Made by a program: the position numbers and the translations under genes
Notes under the pieces: model-generated
The model's database searches: none
What the model was told of the DNA's origin: nothing
What the model saw: the letters and a program-made list of their open reading frames with translations, nothing else
NCBI GenBank assembly: GCA_041941305.1
Contig: JBGTQJ010000030.1
Span: 46,741-110,740, forward strand
Length of the DNA: 64,000 bases
DNA from: JANSWP01 sp041941305
GTDB lineage: Bacteria > Bacteroidota > Bacteroidia > Chitinophagales > Saprospiraceae
Direction: 5' to 3'
Part shown: positions 25,370 to 33,834 of the stretch, one piece after another
How the letters are laid out: each line of letters starts with the position of its first letter
Numbering within the stretch: the stretch's first letter is position 1

Positions 25370-28300
25370 ATGAAAAAATTTGCCAAAAGAATATTCCTCA
25401 CCGTTTTTGTACTCATCGTTTTATTCATTGGTGCCCTCATCGCCATTCCTTATTTTTTTAAAGACCAAATCATTGCTACCATCAAGGAGGAAATCAACCA
25501 TAATGTGAATGCCAAAGTAGATTTTACAGATGTTGACATATCACTTATTCGCAGTTTTCCGGACTTTAGTTTAAGACTGGAAGGACTGGAAGTTATGGGT
25601 ATAGAAGATTTCGAAGGACTAAAGCTGGCAGGAATGGAAACACTGGATTTTACGCTGGACGTAATGTCGGTCATTAATTCGGATGAAAGACCAGTTGAAA
25701 TCAAATCCGTCAAGCTCATCAAACCGGAAATCAATGTTTTGGTATTGAAGGATGGAAGGGCCAATTATGACATAGCCAAAACCACCGCCGAAGATACCAC
25801 CACTACCCAAACCACCGGGCTACAAGTTTTACTAAATGAATATTCCATTGAAGCAGGAAATATTACATACGACGACCGCACTATGGATGTTTTTCTGGAT
25901 ATAGAAAATCTGAATCACAGCGGAGAGGGAGATTTCACATTGGAAGTTTTTGACTTGACGACCAAAACAGATATCGAAGCCATTACCCTGGATTATGAGG
26001 GCATTGGCTATTTGAAGAAAGCAAAAGTGAATTTGGATGCTGGTTTCAATATTGACATGCCCAATAGTAAATACACCTTGAAGGAAAACAATTTAATGGT
26101 CAATGCCCTGGAATTGAATGCAGATGGCTATGTCGCAATGCCTTCAGAAGCAATTGAATTGGATTTGATTTTCAATGCACCACAGAATAACTTCAAAAAT
26201 TTATTGTCGCTCATTCCCAATGCCTACATTGCTGGTTATGAAGACGTGAAAGCAGATGGAAATTTCCAACTAGGTGGTTTTGTAAAAGGAAAAATGACGG
26301 AAACAGCCTATCCAGCTTTCAAAATTGCGCTAGACGTTGGGAATGCAAATGTTCAATATCCAGATTTACCCCTGGGTATTTCTGACATCAACACGAAGGT
26401 ACTCGTAGATAGCAAAACCAGCAATTTGGACGATATGTCTGTAGATGTTTCCCAGTTCAAAATGAAGATTGGCAACAATCCCATAGATGCCAATATGAAA
26501 TTGCGTACCCCGATGTCAGACCCCGATATAGATGCAACCGTTAATGGCAAACTCGATTTGGCAGAACTCGCCAAAGCCTTTCCAATGGAAGGGATAGAAG
26601 ATCTGAATGGCATCATCACCTCAGATATCGCTATGCGCACCAAGTACTCTACCATCGAAAAGGAAGACTACGAAAATGTGAAGATGAGTGGCAATTTGGG
26701 CATTCAAAACATGAATTATGTCGCCACCGATATGCCTCCAGTTAAAATCAATGACCTACAAATGGATTTTACTCCACAGGCGGTAAATGTGACCAATTTT
26801 AATTCCAATCTAGGCAAAAGCGACATACAAGCAAATGGCTCGATTGACAATATTCTGGCTTATTTCTCTCCAGAAAAAACAATGACGGGAGCATTTTCGA
26901 TGCGTTCAAAATATTTTAATGCTGATGAATGGATGGTGGAGTCGGCTGCGCAGACCCCTCAATCCCCTAAAGGGGAGGTCAGCCCGCCTGAAGGCTCAAA
27001 TGAGGGAGGCGGTTCCCCCTCCAGGGGGTCAGGGGGCAGCGAGGACGAAGAACTTTTTAACCGATTCGATTTCTCTGTGGATGCAAAAATTGATGAACTG
27101 GATTATGACGTGTATGATATTAAAAACATCGTAGCAAAAGGAAGTTTCAAGCCTGATGAATTGGCTGTACAGCAATTTGCGATGGACATCGGCAATAGTG
27201 ACCTCGAAGGTTCAGGAGTATTGACCAATGTGTGGAATTATGTTTTCAAAAACGAAACACTGGGTGGCGATCTGAAGTTGAATTCCGATTATTTCGATCT
27301 CAATCAATTTATGACTGAAGAAGAAGTCACTACAGAAACCGCCACTTCTCCGGAAGCAACAGAGCCGATTTTAGTACCTGAGAATATCAATGTAAGGGTA
27401 GATGCAGATATGAAGGAAGTGCGCTATGACAATATTGATTTAAAGAATATCAAGGGCACCTTGCTTGTCGCCAATCAGGCGGTCAGGTTTCAGGATGTCA
27501 AAGCCAAAGCTCTTGGAGGGGAATTCAAAATTGAGGGAGGTTATGCTACCAGCAATCCCGAAAAGCCCATTTTTGATTTTGGATATGAACTGGCTGGATT
27601 GAATTTCCAAAAAGCCTTCCAGGCATTCAATACTTTCCAGGCTATTGCTCCAATAGGCAAGTTCCTGGAAGGAACTTTTAACTCTACTTTTAGCATGTCC
27701 AGTGAGCTTGGAAAGGATTTAATGCCGGATTTGAGTACCATTGCCATGAACGGTTTTATGCACACTTTAAATGCCAAACTGGCCAACTTCCCTCCACTAC
27801 AAAAAGTGGGTGATAAACTCAATATCAAGGAATTCAAAAACCCAATTAAGCTAACTGACACCAAAAACTGGTTTGAGGTACAAGATGGAGGCGTAGAACT
27901 TAAGCCTTTTGATTATGAGACCCAGGGCATTCAAATGCAAATTGGTGGCAATCACAAGCTTACAGGTGATATGAATTATGCTATTATCGCCAAAATTCCA
28001 AGAAAGTTATTGGGTAAAAACCCCGTAGGCGATGCTGCCGAATCTGGTTTGGCATTCTTGAATAAAGAAGCTTCTAAATTGGGATTAAACATCGATGCCG
28101 GCGAATTTGTCAATGTACAAATCAATTTGACTGGCAGCATGACCGATCCAAAAGTTAAAATCAAATTACTGGGCTCTGAGGGCGAAGCTAGCCTCGAAGA
28201 AGCCGTAGTGAGCAATATCAAGGAAGAAGCCAAGGAAAAACTCGGAGATTTAAAAGAAGAAGCCATCACCAAAGCTACCCTTGAAGCAGAGAAAAAAGTA

Positions 28301-28528
28301 GAAGACGTATTGGGTAAATCTGTAGATTCTGCTAAAACGGAGTTGGAAGAAAAGGCAGAAAAAGTAGTAGATGATGCCGCTAAAAAAGTAGAAGAGGAAG
28401 CCAAAAAGAAGCTAGGCGATGCCGTTGGTGACAAACTTGGTGACGAGGGTAAGAAAAAAGTGGATGAAGCGAAAAAGGTTTTGGAAGGATGGAATCCGCT
28501 GAAGAAGAAAAAGAAGAAAGGGAACTAG
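25370..28528 (+). CDS. AsmA family envelope protein
   Basis: The protein has 1052 residues. One N-terminal TM helix (about 8-30) precedes the AsmA opening (EINHNVNAKVDFTDVDISLI, then RSFPDFSLRLEGLEV) and a long series of beta-strands ending with an AsmA-type C-terminal segment (GDMNYAIIAKIPRKLLG, about 870-890). AsmA/TamB-like proteins are bridge-like periplasmic proteins implicated in phospholipid transport and outer-membrane homeostasis. The last 120 residues are an Ala/Glu/Lys-rich coiled-coil ending in a lysine cluster. Residues about 528-556 are low-complexity Pro/Gly/Ser sequence encoded by an inserted palindromic repeat. Confidence 0.86.
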   Translation: MKKFAKRIFLTVFVLIVLFIGALIAIPYFFKDQIIATIKEEINHNVNAKVDFTDVDISLIRSFPDFSLRLEGLEVMGIEDFEGLKLAGMETLDFTLDVMSVINSDERPVEIKSVKLIKPEINVLVLKDGRANYDIAKTTAEDTTTTQTTGLQVLLNEYSIEAGNITYDDRTMDVFLDIENLNHSGEGDFTLEVFDLTTKTDIEAITLDYEGIGYLKKAKVNLDAGFNIDMPNSKYTLKENNLMVNALELNADGYVAMPSEAIELDLIFNAPQNNFKNLLSLIPNAYIAGYEDVKADGNFQLGGFVKGKMTETAYPAFKIALDVGNANVQYPDLPLGISDINTKVLVDSKTSNLDDMSVDVSQFKMKIGNNPIDANMKLRTPMSDPDIDATVNGKLDLAELAKAFPMEGIEDLNGIITSDIAMRTKYSTIEKEDYENVKMSGNLGIQNMNYVATDMPPVKINDLQMDFTPQAVNVTNFNSNLGKSDIQANGSIDNILAYFSPEKTMTGAFSMRSKYFNADEWMVESAAQTPQSPKGEVSPPEGSNEGGGSPSRGSGGSEDEELFNRFDFSVDAKIDELDYDVYDIKNIVAKGSFKPDELAVQQFAMDIGNSDLEGSGVLTNVWNYVFKNETLGGDLKLNSDYFDLNQFMTEEEVTTETATSPEATEPILVPENINVRVDADMKEVRYDNIDLKNIKGTLLVANQAVRFQDVKAKALGGEFKIEGGYATSNPEKPIFDFGYELAGLNFQKAFQAFNTFQAIAPIGKFLEGTFNSTFSMSSELGKDLMPDLSTIAMNGFMHTLNAKLANFPPLQKVGDKLNIKEFKNPIKLTDTKNWFEVQDGGVELKPFDYETQGIQMQIGGNHKLTGDMNYAIIAKIPRKLLGKNPVGDAAESGLAFLNKEASKLGLNIDAGEFVNVQINLTGSMTDPKVKIKLLGSEGEASLEEAVVSNIKEEAKEKLGDLKEEAITKATLEAEKKVEDVLGKSVDSAKTELEEKAEKVVDDAAKKVEEEAKKKLGDAVGDKLGDEGKKKVDEAKKVLEGWNPLKKKKKKGN
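26952..27037. repeat. Palindromic GC-rich repeat inserted in frame in the AsmA-like gene
   Basis: This segment contains the local palindrome CCCCTAAAGGGG and a second one, CCCCCTCCAGGGGG; the left half is broadly complementary to the right half. Base composition (long C and G runs) differs sharply from the AT-richer gene around it, and the encoded stretch (TPQSPKGEVSPPEG, then SNEGGGSPSRGSGG) is not AsmA-like. The reading frame is kept. Confidence 0.72.
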
Positions 28529-28769
28529 AGTATTATAAAAAAGGCATGATTTTTACATTATAGAAATTAGTTATTCATTTTAGACCAATATAACGAATCT
28601 ACATTCTCATCAATTCTATTCAAAACTTACTCCTTAATACCAAAGAAGTAATTTCAAACCTTTGGTTGCGATTCATACTTTGAGAAAACATCCATAGCTC
28701 GCCTTTGGCAAAATATACCTTGTCAAAACAAATCTGTACACACTTTTCTGAAGCTTTGGATTAAAAAAG

Positions 28770-30152
28770 ATGATCCAGTCAAAAGCTTTGAATTTAATAG
28801 ACTTAACTGAGTCGATACTTCTTTTCAAATTAAATCTTATGTATAAAGCCAAAGACTACGTTACAAGGGGTATGCGATTCCTTAACAACAACCTCAGACC
28901 TGGGCACAAACAATTATCTACTTTGATGATTTACGCAACTGATTTGTGCAACTCTGCATGTAAGCATTGTCTGATTTGGGCAAAGCGTCCTGTAAAGCAT
29001 TTGCCAAAAGACAAGATTGTTGAAATCATGCAAAGTAAATGTATTACCAAGGATACGATGGTAGGATTGGAAGGGGGTGAGTTTTTACTACATCCGGAAG
29101 CTATGGAAATTCTTGAATGGTTTAGCAATAATCATCCAAATTTTGACTTGTTGTCCAATTGTTTAAAACCTGAACTGACTATCAATGCTGTAAAAAAATA
29201 TCCACCAAAAAGGCTTTATGTTTCCCTGGATGGCGACGAAGAAACTTATTTGTATATGCGGGGTAAGGCAGGATATAAAAGTGTTATAAAAGTATTGGAA
29301 GCATGCAGGGATATCGTTCCTATATCAGTAATGTTCACGCTATCCCCTTATAATGATTTTGATGATCTAGAACATGTCATTGAGGTTTGCCAAAAACTGG
29401 ACATTGATGTAAGGGTAGGCGTTTATAATGACATTTCTTTTTTTGACACTGTCGAAAAAGCCCATGAAACCGAAATAGGCTCTCAAATCAATACAGAAAT
29501 ATTAAACTTCAAAAAAGTAAAACAATTGCAGCCTTCGGGAGTAACCATACAGAATGGAGCATTGACTTTGGAAATGGAAGACTTGCAAACTCCGCAGCAT
29601 AATGTGAAAAAACTAGACAGGTTTGATGCTTTTAAAAGAAGAATCCCTTCTAGTGTTAAAGAAACTTCTGAAAATTATGATTTTCTTTTGTTGTATGATG
29701 AGTGGCGTCGCAAAAAAACAAAAATGAAATGTTTCAGTATTCTGGACAGCCTGGTTGTTCATCCAAATGGCGATGTGCCTATTTGCCAGAATTTGGGTAA
29801 AAAATTGGGAAACGTTTTTGAACAATCTCTGGATGAAATATTTAATTCAAAAGCTACTCAACAAGTTCACAAAAATTACGTCAACAATTGCAATCAATGT
29901 TGGATCAACTTTCATAGAAAATATGATATTGTTATGATGCGAACAATGGAAAAGCTACTGCCCAAATCTATGATTGAGTTGGTTTTTGGAAAATATCAAT
30001 GGAGTGAAGATCCGAAAATGACCTACAGTGCTTTTATGAAAAAACATGAAGATCTGGCTAGCAAATATGATGATAAGACACCTTTCTTAGATACAGAAAC
30101 CGGCATTTTGGTATTGCCGGGTGTTGGAAAGGAAAAAAGAAAGTCAGCCTAA
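28770..30152 (+). CDS. Radical SAM protein with SPASM-like C-terminus
   Basis: The frame encodes 460 residues; an ATG at 28839 (residue 24) is an alternative start, nearer to the conserved part. The radical SAM motif C-x3-C-x2-C (CNSACKHC, about 66-73) binds the SAM-cleaving 4Fe-4S cluster, followed by a TIM-barrel (GLEGGEFLLHPE, YVSLDGDEETY). The C-terminal cysteines (MKCFSILDSL, VPICQNLGKKLGNVF, NNCNQCWINF) fit a SPASM or twitch auxiliary cluster domain. Such enzymes modify peptides or sugars, or act in cofactor synthesis. No peptide substrate gene is visible nearby, so the substrate is unknown. Confidence 0.82.
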   Translation: MIQSKALNLIDLTESILLFKLNLMYKAKDYVTRGMRFLNNNLRPGHKQLSTLMIYATDLCNSACKHCLIWAKRPVKHLPKDKIVEIMQSKCITKDTMVGLEGGEFLLHPEAMEILEWFSNNHPNFDLLSNCLKPELTINAVKKYPPKRLYVSLDGDEETYLYMRGKAGYKSVIKVLEACRDIVPISVMFTLSPYNDFDDLEHVIEVCQKLDIDVRVGVYNDISFFDTVEKAHETEIGSQINTEILNFKKVKQLQPSGVTIQNGALTLEMEDLQTPQHNVKKLDRFDAFKRRIPSSVKETSENYDFLLLYDEWRRKKTKMKCFSILDSLVVHPNGDVPICQNLGKKLGNVFEQSLDEIFNSKATQQVHKNYVNNCNQCWINFHRKYDIVMMRTMEKLLPKSMIELVFGKYQWSEDPKMTYSAFMKKHEDLASKYDDKTPFLDTETGILVLPGVGKEKRKSA

Positions 30153-30158
30153 TTTTTA

Positions 30159-30192
30159 CGCCTATAAATTGGACAAGTCCAATTTATAGGCG
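30159..30192. terminator. Bidirectional terminator hairpin
   Basis: A perfect 16-bp stem (CGCCTATAAATTGGAC at 30159-30174 with 30177-30192) lies between convergent genes and is preceded by a T-run on the plus strand (A-run for the other direction). It probably ends both the radical SAM and the membrane protein transcripts. Confidence 0.75.
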
Positions 30193-30203
30193 ATTCCTTC
30201 CCA

Positions 30204-31205
30204 TTATTTCCTCACCATCGCATATATCCCTTTTATCGACACCATATTGAGTGGAAACTCCAAAAAGACGTGCATCATACTGAGGAAAAGCAGTACAAGC
30301 ACACCAACCTTATAATCATACCAGAAAAGAAAGACAGAGCAAATCCAAAATACGACAATAGCGACCGTCCTGGTTGTTGTTAAATTTTTATGCCAGCCAA
30401 TGAGAGAAGTTTTTGAAAACCAATTTAAATAGTGGTAGGTATAGGCAAAGGCAATAAATATTTGAATTTTCAGATCTCCTAATTCATAAAAATAAAAGCT
30501 GCTACCATTAGAAACTCCCAGTACTCCAGCCAATCTGGCATTTACGACATGAAAATTGTTGTCCACGTACAGGTTCTTCACAAAATCAGAAAAATGATAG
30601 CTTTCCGGAGTGATATTGATGAGGAGAATTATCAAAGGACATAAAACAGCCAAAACAACTGATGCTATTCCTATTTTACTGTTGGACTTTAAAGCGCCAA
30701 ACAACATAAATATTATAGTGAACAAGTAAACATGTATAACGGTAGGAAGAAATACACCTACCCAAATATTGTAGAAGGATAGTTTTTGTAAAAGGATTGC
30801 ACCAATAATCCCCATGCCTATTATAATCAACCTCCTGCGCTTCTTTTTAAAAAAGATTAAAGCGATTGCGATGACAAAGGCTAATAAAATAAATCCATTT
30901 ATGCACTTTTTCAAAAACACTACTCCGAGATTGACTGCCTCAAACGCTAATAAAGGTTCCAAAGCCTGGAGTTCAAATACAAAGGGGATAGTTACCAAAA
31001 ATACCATAGCTGCAATCAGCCAAATCCATTTTTTGTCCTGAACAAAATACGCTTTTCTATCCAGCCAATTTAATTCTGTTAAATAATGAAGCGGTCCCAA
31101 TACGGCATAGGCAAACAGGAATAACTGAAATGGCAGCAGGAATGCAATCAATAAAGAAAGAATTATTAATCCAATGTTTAAAATATCAACTTTTTGAGCA
31201 TTCAT
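30204..31205 (-). CDS. Polytopic membrane protein of unknown function
   Basis: The protein has 333 residues with about nine hydrophobic segments. Histidines recur at the edges of membrane segments (GPLHYLTELNW, PTVIHVYLFT, YTYHYLNWF, SMMHVFLEFPLN), which suggests metal or cofactor binding. The pattern is loosely like carotenoid-cleaving Brp/Blh proteins, but I cannot support that assignment. It is convergent with the radical SAM gene. Confidence 0.7.
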   Translation of the reverse strand: MNAQKVDILNIGLIILSLLIAFLLPFQLFLFAYAVLGPLHYLTELNWLDRKAYFVQDKKWIWLIAAMVFLVTIPFVFELQALEPLLAFEAVNLGVVFLKKCINGFILLAFVIAIALIFFKKKRRRLIIIGMGIIGAILLQKLSFYNIWVGVFLPTVIHVYLFTIIFMLFGALKSNSKIGIASVVLAVLCPLIILLINITPESYHFSDFVKNLYVDNNFHVVNARLAGVLGVSNGSSFYFYELGDLKIQIFIAFAYTYHYLNWFSKTSLIGWHKNLTTTRTVAIVVFWICSVFLFWYDYKVGVLVLLFLSMMHVFLEFPLNMVSIKGIYAMVRK

Positions 31206-31215
31206 TTTTTCTAAT

Positions 31216-31381
31216 TTAGGGCTTTAGCAAATAATACCCTACGCATTTGAACTCTTCCTTTTTTCCTCACATTTCGTTGAAAAGCCTCGCTGATGCGCTG
31301 CATCATCTACGTTTTTCGCCTCATTTGAGAAAAAAATAACTTCGTCAAAGTTGCGTAGTTTATTAATTTCTAAACCCCTTA
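31216..31381. mobile_element. 166-bp palindromic element, copy B
   Basis: The ends (31216-31245 and 31352-31381) pair over 24 of 30 positions and match the ends of copy A (8290-8455) in inverted orientation. The core shares ATGAGGCGAAAAACG and TTTTCAACGAAATG (read on the minus strand) with copy C at 37060-37225. The central TGATGC...GCATCA stem differs from both. The length is identical in all three copies. Confidence 0.78.
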
Positions 31382-31512
31382 GTTATCTAAAAATTTTGTT
31401 GGTCAAAATATGCCTCAATTAAGCGCAACCATTCAATTATTAATTTGACAACCAACCAATAACACTTATAGATTAATTTTAATTTGTAAATCAAAAAGCA
31501 TTCCTTTTTATT

Positions 31513-31520
31513 TAAATTTG
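31513..31520 (+). promoter_or_regulatory. -7 promoter box TAAATTTG
   Basis: TAAATTTG matches TAnnTTTG; the nearest TTTG upstream (31483-31486) is 26 bp away, longer than the usual 19-21. It could serve the small frame at 31548 and the glycan genes from 31724. Confidence 0.4.
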
Positions 31521-31547
31521 TTTTTTCATCATATCTATAACCCTAAA

Positions 31548-31658
31548 ATGGAACGATTTATGAATAACCATTTTTATCAATTCTTAAAATTAAAGCTTAC
31601 CAAAAAAGTTGTACTGTCCAATGTCGATGTGGAGATTGCAAGGCTATCTGGTGATTGA
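31548..31658 (+). CDS. Possible 36-residue small protein
   Basis: An ATG 28 bp after a TAAATTTG box opens a frame of 36 codons (MERFMNNHFYQFLKLKL, then TKKVVLSNVDVEIARLSGD). The protein is basic at the start with no recognised domain. It may be a leader frame, a relic, or noncoding. The remaining sequence to 31723 holds nothing else seen. Confidence 0.25.
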   Translation: MERFMNNHFYQFLKLKLTKKVVLSNVDVEIARLSGD

Positions 31659-31723
31659 GACACAATGGACAACACTATTCAGAACAAAGCCTGAAGACTC
31701 ATTATTAAAAATGTAGCCGAGTT

Positions 31724-33100
31724 ATGAGAAAACTTAAAGTCTATTACAAGGCAATACTCCTTGTAATATTTCTGATTGTATCCTGGCATTTTGGACAGTA
31801 TTTAGTCGAAGTTGGAGAGGAAGGCTTGCAGATGGATTATGCTGCGATGTACTCGGCTGGAAAGTCTTTAAACGAAAATTATTCGCCCTACGAAAACAAT
31901 TTTGATAAAGCGCCCAAAGTCTGGGATGGAATCGCCTACCATCGACACAGCAGGTTTCTTTATCCACCACCAGCTGGTAATTTTTTCCAGTTAATGGCAA
32001 TGTCACCCTATTCGTTTTCAAAATTTGCCTGGATTTTTTTGAACCTATTGGGAATAGGGCTGGCAATTTTCCTGGCGGGGAAATGTATTGGTCTACAATT
32101 CAACCAAGGAAAAATATTGGTTTTAGGCATTTTCACCTTTTTGTATTATCCTTTGCAAATTCTGATTGAAAGGGGTCAAATAGATGGTATTTTGATACTA
32201 CTATTGGTAGCTGGGATTTATCTGCTGATCAAAAATAAAAAACTCAATTGGCTTGCAGGTGTCTTGTTTGCACTTGCCACCTTATTCAAACTTTATCTTG
32301 GAGCTCTATTATTTTTTCTATTCGCACGAAAAAAATGGGACTCAACTCTTGGTTTTGTGGGTGGAATAGGGGTCTTATTTGCAATAGGCATTCTTTTGAA
32401 TGGGCAAGGGGCTGTCATGCAATATTTTGGAAATCGGTTACCAACTATTATGGAACATGGAGAAAAAGGACCAGAGGGAACAACTTTGACTTATGCTGAA
32501 TATGCACCATTATTTGAAGGTATTGACGAAAAGGGCTTTACAAATGTCGAAGATAAAATATACAAACAGCAATTGTTTTCATTCAATTCATTGGTGCCGG
32601 GTATTCAATATACAAAGCACATCATTAATTCATTGGGAATCAGGTTAGGGTCAAATAGCATTATTTCGGTTATCACAATTCTCATTCTTTTAGTGCTGTT
32701 ACATCAAATGCTGGGAAAAATCCCTTTGACCAGTGATTATTCCAAATTTTCATATTGGTCGATAGCATTGATTATAGTATTATTTGGAAGCCCCCTGACC
32801 TGGACGATGAGCATGGTTTGGCTCATTCCAATGCTCGTCATTCCGATTTTAATTTTGGAGAAAACCGATCTGAATAACAATAAAATTTCATTAGTTTTTT
32901 TGGGTATTGGATTTGGCTGTGTAATGATTCCCGATAGTACCAACTTTCTCATTCATTATCCCGATACCTGGTCAGGTATTATCAATAAATATGTATTGGG
33001 TATGGGACTGATAACGGTCGGACTTTTTCAATCGATGCGCCCCCAAAAGGCATTCGAAAAAATGGAAAAAGGAGTTAGACCGGCAATTGTAAAAATTTAG
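31724..33100 (+). CDS. GT87/DUF2029-type polyprenol-phosphate-dependent glycosyltransferase
   Basis: The protein has 458 residues and about ten TM segments. The family pattern near the start is clear: an Asp after the first TM helix (QMDYAAMYSAGKSLNENYSP) and 'HSRFLYPPPAGNFFQLMAM'. GT87 enzymes are GT-C fold mannosyl- or arabinosyl-type transferases that use polyprenyl-phosphate sugars on the outer face of the inner membrane. It begins the glycan locus and ends 4 bp before the DprE2-like gene. Confidence 0.8.
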   Translation: MRKLKVYYKAILLVIFLIVSWHFGQYLVEVGEEGLQMDYAAMYSAGKSLNENYSPYENNFDKAPKVWDGIAYHRHSRFLYPPPAGNFFQLMAMSPYSFSKFAWIFLNLLGIGLAIFLAGKCIGLQFNQGKILVLGIFTFLYYPLQILIERGQIDGILILLLVAGIYLLIKNKKLNWLAGVLFALATLFKLYLGALLFFLFARKKWDSTLGFVGGIGVLFAIGILLNGQGAVMQYFGNRLPTIMEHGEKGPEGTTLTYAEYAPLFEGIDEKGFTNVEDKIYKQQLFSFNSLVPGIQYTKHIINSLGIRLGSNSIISVITILILLVLLHQMLGKIPLTSDYSKFSYWSIALIIVLFGSPLTWTMSMVWLIPMLVIPILILEKTDLNNNKISLVFLGIGFGCVMIPDSTNFLIHYPDTWSGIINKYVLGMGLITVGLFQSMRPQKAFEKMEKGVRPAIVKI

Positions 33101-33104
33101 AACT

Positions 33105-33830
33105 ATGAATGTATTGATACTCGGAGGCACCTCGGAAATCGGCAAGGAACTGGCTCGAAAATTTATCTTTCATGGGCATGAAGTCTACATGGCAGCCAGA
33201 AAGGTTTCCAGACTCGAACCTTTGAGAAAGGATATGTTTCTAAAAAGTCAACGAAACATTAACTTAATTGAAATGCCCACAGAGCAGGTACACGCTCGTC
33301 ATTTCTTAAGCGAATTCGAAGTTTCTATGGATGTGGTTGTTTGCTTATTAGGTTACCTGGGAGACCAAAAAAAAGCGGAGCTTGATCAAGCAGAATTAAA
33401 CAACATCATTGACAATAATTACAGAATCCCTGTAAGCATCCTGACTAATTTCGCAAGAGCGTTTGAAAGTAGAAAGTCGGGTACAATTATCGGGTTTTCT
33501 TCTGTAGCAGGTGAGCGAGGAAGGCAATCCAATTTTTATTATGGCAGTGCCAAAGCTGCATTTACCACCTATTTAGATGGATTGCGGAACAAATTATCAA
33601 AAACTGGAGTACACGTAATGACGGTCAAACCTGGCTTTATGAAAACCAAAATGACTGCTCATTTAAAATTGCCTGCTTTACTTACTGCTACTCCACCTCA
33701 GGTTGCAAACAGTATTTATAATGCCTTCCTTAAAAAGAAAAACAAGGTTTATGTGGCTCCGGTTTGGAGATATATTATGTGGATGATTAGAACCATTCCT
33801 GAACCCATTTTTAAAAATTTAAAACTATAA
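33105..33830 (+). CDS. DprE2-like short-chain reductase
   Basis: The protein has 241 residues of the SDR family: NAD(P)-binding loop GGTSEIGKELA at the N-terminus, VVCLLGYLGDQKKAE, catalytic Ser in GFSSVAGERGR and the Y-x3-K pair in YYGSAKAAF. This combination resembles DprE2, which reduces polyprenylphosphoryl-2-ketoribose to the arabinofuranose form. The presence of a DprE1-like oxidase and a UbiA-type phosphoribosyltransferase 6 kb downstream supports the role. It starts 4 bp after the GT87 gene and ends 4 bp before the next gene, so all three are co-transcribed. Confidence 0.78.
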   Translation: MNVLILGGTSEIGKELARKFIFHGHEVYMAARKVSRLEPLRKDMFLKSQRNINLIEMPTEQVHARHFLSEFEVSMDVVVCLLGYLGDQKKAELDQAELNNIIDNNYRIPVSILTNFARAFESRKSGTIIGFSSVAGERGRQSNFYYGSAKAAFTTYLDGLRNKLSKTGVHVMTVKPGFMKTKMTAHLKLPALLTATPPQVANSIYNAFLKKKNKVYVAPVWRYIMWMIRTIPEPIFKNLKL

Positions 33831-33834
33831 TTTC

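Noticed and set aside
30204..31205. Brp/Blh beta-carotene dioxygenase
   Set aside because: The histidine pattern is suggestive, but the motifs do not line up well enough and no rhodopsin or carotenoid gene is near.
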